Assembly (NCBI RefSeq): GCF_000003815.2
Contig: NC_049986.1
Location: 25,356,992 to 25,408,786 of the forward strand
DNA length: 51,795 nucleotides
DNA from: Branchiostoma floridae
Taxonomy: Eukaryota > Chordata > Leptocardii > Amphioxiformes > Branchiostomatidae
Reading direction: 5' to 3'
A program made the translations under genes and the position numbers. The stretch's first letter is position 1. Each line of letters begins with the position of its first letter. Positions 44,001 through 51,795 of the stretch are shown one piece after another. The notes below the pieces were generated by a model that saw only the letters and a program-made list of their open reading frames with translations, had not been told where the DNA came from and did not search any database.

Positions 44001-45549
44001 TAAGAACAGGAGAGTTAATCTACTAAGAACAGGAGAGTTTTTCCTTACTTTGTGCCGAGGCTGCGACTCTTGCGATGTGTCGGGACGAATCGGGGTGCGG
44101 AGGTCGGGGTGCACGGGCTGGAAGCCTTCTGGGTAAGCGCAGCTTTGCCGTTCACTGGGCGGGAAACGGGAATGGGCGCAACGTCAATATTTCGTACTCA
44201 AAACACTGTTTGTTTCTAGCTTCATTATGTGTCTAACTGCAAGCAAGCTTTCTTATTAAAGTCAGAAATTGCAGGAAACTAAAGTCCTGGTATAAGCTAA
44301 CTATAAAAGTGTGGCACTTACAGTACATTAAAATATAAACCAACAAAAAACATTCCATACAGTCCATCTGGGCATTCTAGTTCTTCTGTTCATCCACAAA
44401 CATCCATACACATGAACATGCAAACACTACCAACACATACAAGTGTGATGCCCTCTGCACATAGACTTCCTTCACATACTAGTATCCCAGAATTTGATAC
44501 CATTGACATGAGTTTCCAAAAATTAAAATTTCTACTGGGAGTACATGCGAAATCTTCAAATGACGGCATCCGTGGTGAGTTAGGAACTTTGCCCATTTCG
44601 ATCAATGCTGAGTTACAATTAATCAAATACTGGCACCGACTAGCAAACTTACCCGAAGATTCCTTACTCCGTGAAGCATATGATGTTTTACTTTCTGGTG
44701 AATACGATTGGACGAATCATGTAACTGACATTCTCAACTATAATGGATTTGGGCATGTATGGACAAACCCGAGGTTGTATCATGTTGATATGCTAACCGA
44801 CCAATTACGACTCCGTTTACAGGATATATACATACAAGAATGGCATTCTTCTATCCAGAATAACTCAAAACTTTCCATTTATTCTACACTAAAGGAAAGA
44901 TACGGACAAAAGAAGTATCTTTCGAATGTACACAATTTTGAACTTCGTAGAGCAATTACAAAGATAAGAATCTGTAGTCACAAACTGAATATAGAAGCTG
45001 GAAGATATTCTGTCCAAATGAGATCGAAGACGAACGTCACTTTGTAATGGATTGTTCTCTATATAATGACAAACGCACAGAGGTGTTCACATTACTTTCC
45101 GCTTGCTCTAAAGAATTTGCTTCTCTTTGTACGATAGATAAACTGAACTACATTCTGGGAGGCGATAATCCTCACTGTGTACAAGTAGGCAAATATATTC
45201 AAGAATGTCTATATCGTAGAAGCAATACTGTAAATGACATGCTAGCCCCTATAATATAGGCTATATGCTGATTTATTCATACCTATAGACATCCATGTAT
45301 GTGTGTTTAGTTGTACTGTAAGTAGTTGTTATACATGTAGACCTTACGAAAGCCGCTGTGCTTTTTGTCGTGTCAATAAAGATTTGTATCAAACCCACAA
45401 GCTCTCTGCCTGCAGTGTACACAGCAGCTGCTAGGTGGCGCCTGTGTGCTCCTGACTAGGAAACAGCCCAGCCGACAAACCCACCTGATAAATCATCTCT
45501 GGCCACTCTTTGCAGCCTGCTGTTGCCGGGCTCGATCTTCAGGGACAAC
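30826..45549 (-). CDS. RALGPS: RALGPS-type Ral guanine nucleotide exchange factor, 3' part (PH domain and linker)
   Basis: RALGPS proteins activate Ral GTPases through a CDC25-type RasGEF domain, bind SH3 proteins through PxxP motifs and reach membranes through a C-terminal PH domain. Nine minus-strand exons join in perfect phase to about 268 residues: 45485-45549, 44049-44154, 41205-41240, 37995-38104, 33807-33861, 32986-33053, 32539-32678, 31857-31962, 30826-30947. Family signatures are LSLKIEPG just after the GEF domain, [34 protein letters not shown]-domain [37 protein letters not shown] and the C-terminal PTNLMSFE. The RasGEF exons lie right of the window segment or beyond it and were not found. 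RALGPS1 versus RALGPS2 cannot be decided; this may be the single pre-duplication gene. Confidence 0.92.
30940..31480. repeat. RALGPS last-exon boundary minisatellite, 11 copies, 48-bp unit
   Basis: GGAACTTGTAGGTGTTTCCT plus GGAAAATACAGAACACAAACAGTCAGCT repeats; each copy is an acceptor with the start of the exon (NTYKFQ). The minus strand is open across the array in the frame of the real exon, giving 16-residue repeats with core [11 protein letters not shown]. Two copies carry the longer GGCTCCCTGCCTGGAAC variant, identical to the genuine exon beyond KFQ. Confidence 0.95.
31510..31725. repeat. CCAAT-containing repeat, about 7-8 copies
   Basis: GGCCAATCAGCACCAAGGAC recurs at roughly 25-45-bp spacing in the last RALGPS intron. 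Each copy holds a CCAAT-box core (CCAATCAG). Confidence 0.85.
31857..31962 (-). CDS. RALGPS: RALGPS exon: PH domain, middle
   Basis: 106 bp with acceptor cctgtacag and donor AAAG|gtgaca. It encodes [20 protein letters not shown] and [16 protein letters not shown] second copy of its 5' half with the acceptor sits at 32141-32211. Confidence 0.94.
31995..32140. repeat. (CA)n microsatellite between two copies of a RALGPS exon boundary
   Basis: A long CA/CACG run separates the genuine 5' edge of exon 31857-31962 from its copy at 32141-32211. Confidence 0.97.
32141..32211 (-). pseudogene. Duplicated 5' edge of RALGPS PH exon
   Basis: The block ACACGATCTTCCCTGGGGTC plus GACTTGAACTG and intronic AGGAACACATAAAA matches 31936-31984 almost exactly. 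It includes the acceptor but no donor. Confidence 0.88.
32235..32510. repeat. GGGTGCATATGGGGTTTGTA minisatellite, about 6 copies
   Basis: An approximately 46-48-bp unit in the RALGPS intron, with GTAAGGCTTG and GTAGAGTTTTTG variants. Confidence 0.93.
32539..32678 (-). CDS. RALGPS: RALGPS exon: PH domain, first half
   Basis: 140 bp with acceptor cacttcctag-type (gacactttcctag) and donor CAT|gtaagt. It encodes [37 protein letters not shown] and SLRGQDRHH, the beta1-beta4 part of the PH fold with the basic RRK/K residues near the lipid-binding loop. Confidence 0.95.
32986..33053 (-). CDS. RALGPS: RALGPS exon: Ser/Pro linker before PH
   Basis: 68 bp with acceptor cctccctgcag and donor AAG|gtgggt. 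It encodes [19 protein letters not shown] then PIQ, leading into the PH domain. Confidence 0.87.
33063..33730. repeat. 39-bp minisatellite, about 17 copies
   Basis: GGTATCATAGCAACAGATGG plus GGAGGATGTGTGATCAACT repeats upstream of exon 32986-33053. Copies differ by TATC/TACC and small indels. Confidence 0.95.
33807..33861 (-). CDS. RALGPS: RALGPS exon: [11 protein letters not shown] segment
   Basis: 55 bp with acceptor gtcattgcag and donor CAG|gtgagt. It encodes [17 protein letters not shown] in the only open frame and joins exactly to GISL-G upstream. Confidence 0.9.
34129..34489. mobile_element. hAT-like MITE with GTGCACC internal repeats, about 360 bp
   Basis: Inverted ends GGCTCGAAATTCA and TATTTCGAGCC are flanked by the direct repeat TGAGTTAC (34122-34129 and 34488-34495). 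The interior has repeated GGGTGCAC/GTGCACCC blocks near both ends. No ORF of note. Confidence 0.8.
34500..35845. other. RALGPS intron, no feature seen
   Basis: No exon, domain or strong repeat recognised; AT-rich. Confidence 0.45.
35851..35946. repeat. Short hairpin around a poly-A tract
   Basis: GAGGTCAAACATACCAAAA and TTTTGGTATGTCTGACCTC form an inverted pair with one mismatch about 60 bp apart, with A(24 or so) next to the left arm. Confidence 0.75.
36185..36377. repeat. Tandem duplication, about 120 bp, two copies
   Basis: ATCAGCAGGATTAGAAGAA...AAACG..GCAGCA.AA.AATTAGCAAAGTG recurs once, diverged. Confidence 0.75.
36440..36685 (-). CDS. Candidate proline/arginine-rich RALGPS cassette exon
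   Basis: A 246-bp GC-rich open stretch with acceptor gttcccctgcag|CC and donor GGAG|gttcgt. It is symmetric (phase 1-1), so it could be included between 37995-38104 and 33807-33861 without a frame change. It encodes 82 residues rich in Pro and Arg, including RLRPPRP (class I SH3 ligand form RxxPxxP) and [11 protein letters not shown]. Vertebrate RALGPS carries its SH3-binding PxxP motif between the GEF and PH domains. Other frames here are also open because of GC content, so coding status is unproven. Confidence 0.42.
36880..37185. repeat. GGGCAGAGGTTAGAGGTTAT minisatellite, abutting a gap
   Basis: About eight diverged 20-25-bp units run up to the assembly gap at 37267, which probably failed on this array. 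Confidence 0.85.
37267..37921. other. Assembly gap (655 N)
   Basis: Run of N. The proteins spanning it are artefacts. Confidence 1.
37995..38104 (-). CDS. RALGPS: RALGPS exon: [10 protein letters not shown] segment
   Basis: 110 bp with acceptor tttttctccccag and donor CTCG|gtgagt. It encodes [21 protein letters not shown] and [10 protein letters not shown]. The PPPP run is a possible SH3 or EVH1 contact. Donor phase 1. Confidence 0.92.
38459..39165. repeat. Diverged tandem repeat, 3-4 copies
   Basis: GGACTGCAGRGGAAAAGTTT plus ATGTTGGGGTC.CCTCATCAAG recurs at about 38537, 38930 and 39046, with CCCAACT.TTAATG.GTTCCT between copies. It precedes the second gap. Confidence 0.85.
39293..39833. 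other. Assembly gap (541 N)
   Basis: Run of N flanked by repeat-rich DNA. The 39840-41200 stretch right of it has no recognised exon. Confidence 1.
41205..41240 (-). CDS. RALGPS: RALGPS 36-bp exon
   Basis: Acceptor ctgtccctgcag and donor CAG|gtaagg. It encodes [11 protein letters not shown] in phase between its neighbours, corresponding to the short stretch after SLG.N in vertebrates. Confidence 0.8.
41860..41950 (+). other. Hairpin resembling a hammerhead-ribozyme core
   Basis: CTGAAGA (41869-41875), a 6-bp stem GAGTGA/TCACTC (41877-41894) and GAAA (41895-41898) reproduce the CUGANGA-stem II-GAAA layout, but with one extra A at 41876. A second small hairpin CGGA/TCCG follows. No clean stem III and cleavage triplet were found. 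Confidence 0.3.
42640..42880. repeat. Cluster of GTTGC-N-GCAAC palindromes
   Basis: GTTGCCTAGCAAC and GTTGCTAAGCAAC occur about five times, plus a diverged copy at 42629. They are X-box-like inverted repeats inside a short tandem array rich in CACCACCA. Confidence 0.7.
42945..43022. repeat. GTGAAAGTTTACACCTGTCC repeat, 3 copies
   Basis: A 24-25-bp unit. Confidence 0.85.
43390..43760. repeat. Diverged copies of the RALGPS exon 44049-44154 3' edge
   Basis: TTTTCCTTACTTTGTGCCGA plus GGCTGC..C.CTTGCGATG at about 43668-43708 copies the exon end and its donor. Weaker relics (GGTGCCAAGACTCTTCTGT, GGGCCGAGACTGTTCTGT) lie at 43490 and 43399. Filler repeats around GTTTGAC..TCTATAAT. Confidence 0.75.
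43863..44035. repeat. 23-bp minisatellite, about 8 copies
   Basis: CTAAGAACAGGAGAGTTAAT plus CCA, directly next to the RALGPS exon donor at 44043-44048. Confidence 0.95.
44049..44154 (-). CDS. RALGPS: RALGPS exon: HRKSRSLG segment
   Basis: 106 bp with acceptor gtttcccgcccag and donor AA|gtaagg. It encodes [16 protein letters not shown] then [14 protein letters not shown], matching the RHRKSHSLG segment of vertebrate paralogues. The 3' edge is copied at about 43665-43705. Confidence 0.87.
44412..45395 (+). pseudogene. 5'-truncated, frameshifted LINE ORF2 tail in a RALGPS intron
   Basis: Antisense to RALGPS. The first reading frame (44412-45047) contains [20 protein letters not shown], the conserved post-RT segment of many non-LTR retrotransposons. 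The frame then breaks near 45010-45020 and resumes with [13 protein letters not shown], the Cys/His tail, to a stop at 45259. An AATAAAGATTTG 3' end follows near 45377. RT and endonuclease domains are absent, so the copy is inactive. Confidence 0.72.
45485..45549 (-). CDS. RALGPS: RALGPS exon: post-[11 protein letters not shown] segment
   Basis: 65 bp, phase 2 in and 1 out, acceptor tgttttccag and donor CAG|gtgggt. It encodes [19 protein letters not shown], matching the segment directly after the RasGEF domain. Confidence 0.88.
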
Positions 45550-45559
45550 CTGGAAAACA

Positions 45560-46195
45560 GAACAACGTATCTTAGCAACCTGAAATACAGAACAGGACCT
45601 CTCAGCAACATGGAACACAGAACAAATGTATCTTAGCAACCTGGAATATAGAACAGGACCTCTCAGCAACATGGAACACAGAACAAATGTATCTTAGCAA
45701 CCTGGAATATAGAACAGGACCTCTCAGCAACATGGAACACAGAACAAATGTATCTTAGCAACCTGGAATATAGAACAGGACCTCTCAGCAACATGGAACA
45801 CAGAATAACGTATCTTAGCAACCTGAAATATAGAACAGGACCTATCAGCAACATGGAAGACAGAACAACGTATCTAAATAACCCAAAATATATAGCATAG
45901 GACCTCTCAGCAACATGGAACACAGAATAACGTATCTTAGCAACCAAAATACAGAACAGGACCTCTCAGCAACATGGAACACAGAACAACGTATCTTAGC
46001 AACCAAAATACAGAACAGGACCTCTCAGCAACATGGAACACAGAACAACGTATCTAAATAACCCAAAATATAGCATAGGACCTCTCAGCAACATGGAACA
46101 CAGAGAAACGTATCTTAGCAACCAAAATACAGAACAGGACCTCTCAGCAACATGGAACACAGAACAACGTATCTTAGCAACCCAAAATAGATAAC
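45560..46195. repeat. About 60-bp minisatellite, about 10 copies
   Basis: CGTATCTTAGCAACC..AAATA plus AGAACAGGACCTCTCAGCAA plus CATGGAACACAGAACAA repeats upstream of the RALGPS exon at 45549. It begins within the acceptor tract of that exon. Confidence 0.93.
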
Positions 46196-46439
46196 ATGAC
46201 CTGTGCCACAGATGAACAAGTTGGTTTGTTGACTTGAGGGGGAGGGGGGCTGATTTACAAGGATCGTGTTATTACTACTATTGGAGCAGCCAGTTTGGCA
46301 GCCGTCCACGTGGGGGTAGCTTTGCGGGTTCCATTGTTGGCAGATCCCTACAATAGTACACGACTCTTGGCTCAGGACCAGGTCTGGTTACTTTTGATCA
46401 GGGCCTTGTTCCTGACGGCCACTACTTCATTCAGACAAC

Positions 46440-46880
46440 TCTAAAGCTTTTCTTGGCTCCCATCGCTGGTTTGGTGCTGGCAGCCGGGATTTCATTCACT
46501 CCGGGGGAAAAGCTTTCTTGGCTTGTATCACTGGAAGGGGCTAGATGGAGCTGGATGGAGCTGGCATTGGCTTTGTTGTTCTGGCAAGAACACTGTTTGG
46601 CTCAAGACCAGAGTTTTAAGAAAGCTTTTGTTACATTTGATCCCTGGCTTGTTGGCAGCAGCTACTGTATTTTTTCGTACACAAAAAGACCCGAGTTTCA
46701 TTTCAGGAAAGCTTTGTTATGTTTGATCGCTGGCTTGTTGGCTACGACTACAGTATTTTGTTCCTTTGCTACAAAAAGACCAGAGTTTTAGGAAAGGTTT
46801 TGTTGCGTTTGATCGCCGGCTTGTTGTTGGCAGCACTGTTTTGTTCCGACAGGAAGTCTGCTTGGCTCCTGACCAGGTTT
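46440..46880. repeat. Diverged repeat, about 90-110-bp unit
   Basis: The GGAAAGCTTTGTTA.GTTTGAT CGCTGGCTTGTTGGC.GC block recurs four to five times. ORFs over it are repeat artefacts. Confidence 0.7.
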
Positions 46881-47257
46881 TAGGAAAGGTTCTGCCACAT
46901 CGGACCTGCGAGTATTCCCAGGTGTGTTAGGCATTCTACAACACTTGTATTACAGTATTGTAATCCATTCTCCGATTTATGGCATATATGTACTCATTTT
47001 GCAGCTGCTTTCTACAATTTACAAATTAAATATGCTGGGTTTTTTTTGGGAGGGGGGGAAACAAAACGTGGTGTGTTTGTGTGTGGATGCCATCCATATT
47101 AATTATAGAGTAACATGGCCTAAAGTGAACAAATGGAACAAATGGCAGACTGAAAGAAGTTGGTTACTGGAACACACATTCAAAGATTCTTGCTGCCTGC
47201 TGTGCCTAATATAGTACCCTGTCCATGTCTACATGCATGTCCCACACTAACTAGACT

Positions 47258-47614
47258 CAGGGTTCTAGCTAGTGCATTTTAGCGTAGTGGGCCCCTACGC
47301 TAAAATTTGTGACCACTACGCTAAAATAAGAGCCACTACACTAATTTTTATTAACCAGTGTAGTGGTGCTTTGCTATCATTTGCTTGTTCAACAATGTCT
47401 AATCAATGTCTGAACAATGAAAAATGATAATATGCCATTCAAAACTGACCAAAAAAGCCTTTAAATTACATGTGATATCAACAGAGTGCCAACTTTTAAC
47501 TCTACATTATCATAATCTCACCGTGAAGGGGCCAAGACCCCCCTACTCCTGATTGGTCGCTTCGCTACCATGCCATTCCCACTACGCTAAAATGAAATCC
47601 TGGCTAGAACCCTG
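47258..47614. mobile_element. MITE with CAGGGTTCTAGC termini, 357 bp
   Basis: Left CAGGGTTCTAGCTAG and right CTGGCTAGAACCCTG are inverted. AGACT flanks both ends (47253-47257 and 47615-47619). Interior CTACGCTAAAAT motifs are repeated and inverted near both ends, the same design as the 34129 element. Confidence 0.82.
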
Positions 47615-48149
47615 AGACTGGTCAAACACTGCCAGACCACTTTGTAAGTGACAAGAATATCACGTCCAAGTCAGCCAGAGTTTGCTAGGTAAACTTATTT
47701 GAAGGCAGTCAGAGTATAATGGTCTTTTCTACACCTGTTACTCACAGGACTTCCTAAACACACAGCTTCCCTGTGAGTCTATCCTCTGAGTTGTCTATAA
47801 GTGTTTATAAGTATGGTTGATAACTTTGGAAACAGCCGAACATTGATATACACACGGATGTCATCCATACGTCATGTAATATTATATAATTATGATATCA
47901 ATCAAATCAACAAACCAATACCTCATGAGGCAGTCTGATAAACTAGTGTCACAGATGTTTCTCCTTGTGGCTGCCACTGGATGGATCCTCTTTGTAACGG
48001 TCTGGAGTAAAACTAATTGACTTTGTCTTTATTTGGCTCCACAAACTAACATTCACTTCAAACTTGGGGTGTGTAGGGGATAACGCCATAACGGAAGAAG
48101 TTTGAATACTAATAATAGTAGAAATCATTCTGACTTCTGTCGTATTATT

Positions 48150-49760
48150 GAATAATATACTACAATGCCGTACCCTGTGTCTGTGCCAATCTGAATGTCC
48201 CGGAGTTAAACTAACTTCAACATCAAGGTGTTTATACTACAAATGTACAGTAGTCAGAATAAATAGTAATTAGTACAATACCTTACCCTGTATTTGTACC
48301 AGTCTGAATGTCTTTGTGAGGGTACAAAACTAACATCAACTTCAAACTTGCCAAAGGTGTTTATCACAGGCTGAACTACAATGTACAGTAGTCAGAATGA
48401 ATGGACTACGTACGGTACCTTACCCTGTGTCAGTGCCAGTCTGAATGTCTTTGTAAGGGTCTAAAACTAACTTCAACATCGAGGTGTTTATACGAGGGTG
48501 AGTCAGAAAGTAATGCAAGTGGTTTCATAACAGAGTCGTTTTATTATCAATTGAGTTGAAATTTGGCACAAAAGTAGCGATATATGTCCTCTTGAGATTG
48601 AATGTTTTAAATCTGGTCTTTATAATTTTATGACCAACTGAGTTGATTTCAAGATGAACACACCCTTAGTACCTTGTCAGACTAGCGATTCCTCTAAATC
48701 TGACCCACTAAAAATCACTGTAGGAAGTTGAAATTACCCATGTATGATACCAAATGTCTCTATAGATTGCGTGCCAATTTTCATCTCTAAACTCGTAATG
48801 GTTCTTTATTTACAGCTGCTAGGATGCAGTAAGTTGTGTTATAGAGCTGTTGGATTTATACACGAATTCGTGGGTTGTTGGTTAAAAGACTACTTCCATT
48901 AACCAAAAGAAACGAAACTTTACACAGTTATTAACTGTTTAAAGGCCAAAAAGTGTGCTAAGTTTCATTTCTCTTTGTTAATGGAAAAGAAGGCTACGGA
49001 AAGTTTAAATAATAACACCGCAGATCTCATGACCCTGAAGACCGCGTATGCCTCACTCTACACCAGCAACGAAAAAAAGAAAAACTGCTCAGATTTCAGA
49101 GTTAAAATTAAGCGTGTGGCTTATAGAGAAATGCAGCTTATTACATGTGCAGGCTTAGTCTCCTACAATAGCAAACATTGGTTTAGGGATATTCTTAATT
49201 GTACGTTAATTGGACCTCTCTTTTCTTCTGACGGGATACCAAGGGTGTGGTCACCTTGAAAGCAGCTCAGTCACTCAGAAAATAATGAGCAACAAATTTT
49301 GATATTTCAATCTCAAGAGAAGATATGTCTTAACCTTTGTGCCAAATTTCAACTCATTCGATCAAAGAACGACTCTGTTATGAAACCACTTGCATTACTT
49401 TCTGACTCACCCTCGTACTACAAATGTACTGTAGTCAGAGTAAATAGTAATTAGTACAATACCTTACCCTGAGTCTGTGTATGTTAGTCCGAGTCTGTAC
49501 CAGTCTGATTGTCTTTGTGAGGGTACAAAACTAACTTTAACATCAAACTTGCCAAAGGTGTTTATTATAGGCTGAACTACAATGCACAGTAGTCAGAATG
49601 AATGGACTCAGACAGTACCTTACCCTGTGTATGTATGCCAGTCTGAATGTCTTTGTGAGGGAGTAAAACAAACTTTGACACCAAACTTGCCAAAGGTGTT
49701 TAGGGTAAAAAGGTTGTCAGAATGAATAGCAGTATGCCTTACCTTGTCTTTACTCATAAT
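48150..49760. repeat. About 130-150-bp tandem repeat, five to six copies, split by a transposon
   Basis: The ACAATACCTTACCCTGTGT..GTACCAGTCTGAATGTCTTTG...AACTAACTTCAACATCAA block recurs on both sides of the 48493-49415 insertion. On the minus strand each unit carries CAGG|GTAAGG, a donor-like site. Confidence 0.85.
48493..49415. mobile_element. mariner-type non-autonomous element, 923 bp, TA target
   Basis: Both ends start CGAGGGTGAGTCAGAAAGTA; the inverted repeats are identical for about 48 bp and similar to about 110 bp. TA flanks both sides. The 94-codon ORF inside (48975-49259) shows no transposase motif I recognise. The insertion sits inside one unit of a tandem array whose neighbour keeps the empty site GTTTATACTACAAATG. 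Confidence 0.88.
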
Positions 49761-51795
49761 TCACTGGACTCAACAAGCACACAACTTCTTTGTGAACAGG
49801 GCATCAAGGGAAAAACTAGCCCTAAGGCAATCTAAGGTAACAATAATCATGATCATGATAGCCAGAGCGAACAGGGCAATTTAGTATTTACCCTTTAAAT
49901 ACCAGAGTTAGTTGCAGGACTAACTGACAACAGAACTTCTCTTTGTGAGCAGAAAAAGACGTACTAAACGTTGCCCGAAGGTGTATCCAGCTGATGGTGC
50001 CGGTCAGACCCGGCGCACAGAGCGGCACTGTTGGGTAAAACCACTAAAAGTCAAACCCGAACCAGGGGGATATAACTCAGGGGACAGTGCAGGCGGAAAC
50101 TGGGAAGACAAAGCCTCATTCACCATGTTGGTTGTACCACAGTTACTGACTGAGGTTAATGGTAAAAACTTCTAAATCTGATGATAAAACAATTTTTCTG
50201 GAGATGTTTTGGTTAACTTGAATAGGTAAAATTTAACGAACTCAAGGAAACAACATTATGGAATCTACTGGACATATCTGCAAGTCCCTGACTCATTCCA
50301 CCTACAGCTGACAGCAACAGCAGAAATGTGTCTGCCTGCAACAATCCCTCGAATCACAAAACTGTCCTACCCAATCCTGTCAGTAATAAACAAGCTTTCA
50401 TCTCAAATGTGTCTTATGTCAGCTATCATTGGTGCTGTAAATGCCATTAGGGATCTATGAAAGGTGATATGATCCACCTAAAAACATGGTTTTGGGGGCC
50501 CAATGCTTTTTAAGAGTGCCCACTGTGTCATGAGTAATACAGGAGTGAGGCTACAGATATAAGGACATAATGCAGAGCCAGGTCACCCCAAAGGCCAAAG
50601 GCCTGCGCACACCACTAGGCATGGCCTATTGTGTAGATAATGGGGATATTATTACTCATTAGGGATTAAACCATTACGATAACTACTGTGCAAGTATGGA
50701 GCAGATTTGGGTACTTTTGTACATGACTAAGTATATATCCTATACTCTACCTGGCAGGTACATGTACACATCTAGATGCATCACCTATTGTGTGCAGGTT
50801 TGGCACTCAGGTATGTCTCAGGCTATCCTGACTTAGACTTTCTCTAAGTGTCACAAAGATTAGTTACACTCAAGAAGATAAATACTGTAAACAGTAAACT
50901 ACTGTTATGTGCAAGTACCATCATGCACTAAAGCAGGTACCCTGTACAATGACTATGCCATTCAGGTTTGAGCCCCCTAACAGCTTGTTCTGGAACTGCA
51001 GGGAAGTTTTTCGGACATGTGAGTGAAACACGGGAAGTTTAGAGTCCTCACAGCGGAGATTTACACGACCTTCCATCTTCACCCCGCCCTCAGTAGGGGT
51101 CGGGTTCTAATGGTGTCTTAATGACGACTTTAGGGAAGATCAGAGACATTCGGCAGACATTATCTCCTGAGAAAGGTCACCTGAAGGCACACAGCTCCGC
51201 AGGGCGTCTTAATCACGGCTGAAGGAACCCCCTCAAGCCAGCGTCTTAATTACAACTTAAGTAATTGCTCAATGAGGACATAATTGAGGATCTATGTTGG
51301 AGGTCAGGTTGGGTGAGGTTGACTTTGTATCGGCTGTCCCCATTGGACAATAGGCCGAAGCTTCAATAACAGAGGTGGTGATTGGTTGGGAGGTTTGGAA
51401 CAACACCAGACTTGAAAAGGCAGTGTCTGTGCTGGAAGGCTGGATGTCGGGGGGAGACTTGGGCAGAGCTTAAGGACATTTTCTTCTCCAGGAGGGTCGG
51501 ACACTTTCTCCTGGTCAGTTTCTCAAGACTTTCACTCCCAATCAAGGTAGGTACAGTCCCGTCACTAAATCAACAGCTTCAACATCTTCAGATATAAAGT
51601 TTGAGAGTATAAAACGTAGAGACAAAGAAGTGTCTCAACTTGGGTTTGATGGTGTTTTGTTTTAGTTTACAATTCATTTCGTATCCTTGGGCATCTCTTC
51701 TGAATGACAAATTCAGACATTCTGAATGACCAATTTGTGCGCGAGTCTCATTGAGGACCTTTGACTGTTATATTTATACGGTAGTACCACCAAGA
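49760..51795. other. No feature seen
   Basis: Probably the RALGPS intron or 5' side. No RasGEF exon, RNA gene or strong repeat was found on either strand; ORFs are short and without recognised domains. Confidence 0.4.

Noticed and set aside
51304-51597. Possible exon near the right edge
   Set aside because: No acceptor/donor pair with a recognisable RasGEF sequence was found; ORFs on both strands are short.

Overview
This is animal genomic DNA, most likely from a cephalochordate (amphioxus, Branchiostoma-like). The evidence is three genes with vertebrate-type domain order, split into short exons with GT-AG introns, very dense minisatellites, many inverted-repeat transposons and broken LINEs, and two assembly gaps (37267-37921, 39293-39833). 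The species call is inference. No prokaryotic, tRNA, rRNA or CRISPR features were seen.

Layout. (1) Positions 1160-19486, minus strand: 5' part of a whirlin (WHRN)-type scaffold gene. Seven coding exons join in phase to give about 513 residues: harmonin-homology domain, PDZ1, PDZ2 and a charged linker. The 3' end lies beyond the left edge. (2) About 19500-25800: intergenic DNA between two divergent genes, with a CpG-rich block near 22040-22480, a MITE and a LINE tail. (3) 25853-26708, plus strand: a three-exon CISD3-like double-CDGSH iron-sulfur protein of about 140 aa. (4) 30826-45549, minus strand: 3' part of a RALGPS (Ral GEF with PH domain and SH3-binding motif) gene. Nine exons join in phase from just after the RasGEF domain through the PH domain to the stop; a tenth, proline-rich cassette exon is proposed. 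The RasGEF exons lie to the right of 45549 and were not found in the window. CISD3 and RALGPS converge tail to tail; WHRN and CISD3 diverge. (5) About 46200-51795: repeats, a MITE and a mariner-type element, no recognised exon.

The most striking signal is a class of minisatellite whose unit straddles an exon-intron boundary. At least six boundaries in the two unrelated minus-strand genes are tandemly or locally copied together with their splice site: WHRN exons 2 (both ends), 4 and 7, and three RALGPS exons. In the RALGPS last exon the eleven copies are 48 bp apart, in frame and stop-free, so each duplicated acceptor could give a protein with extra 16-residue repeats. I recall that boundary-spanning minisatellites have been described in amphioxus Adh genes (called 'mirage' minisatellites) but cannot verify this here. 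Around these lie about ten intronic minisatellites and at least ten inverted-repeat elements, several with readable target-site duplications.
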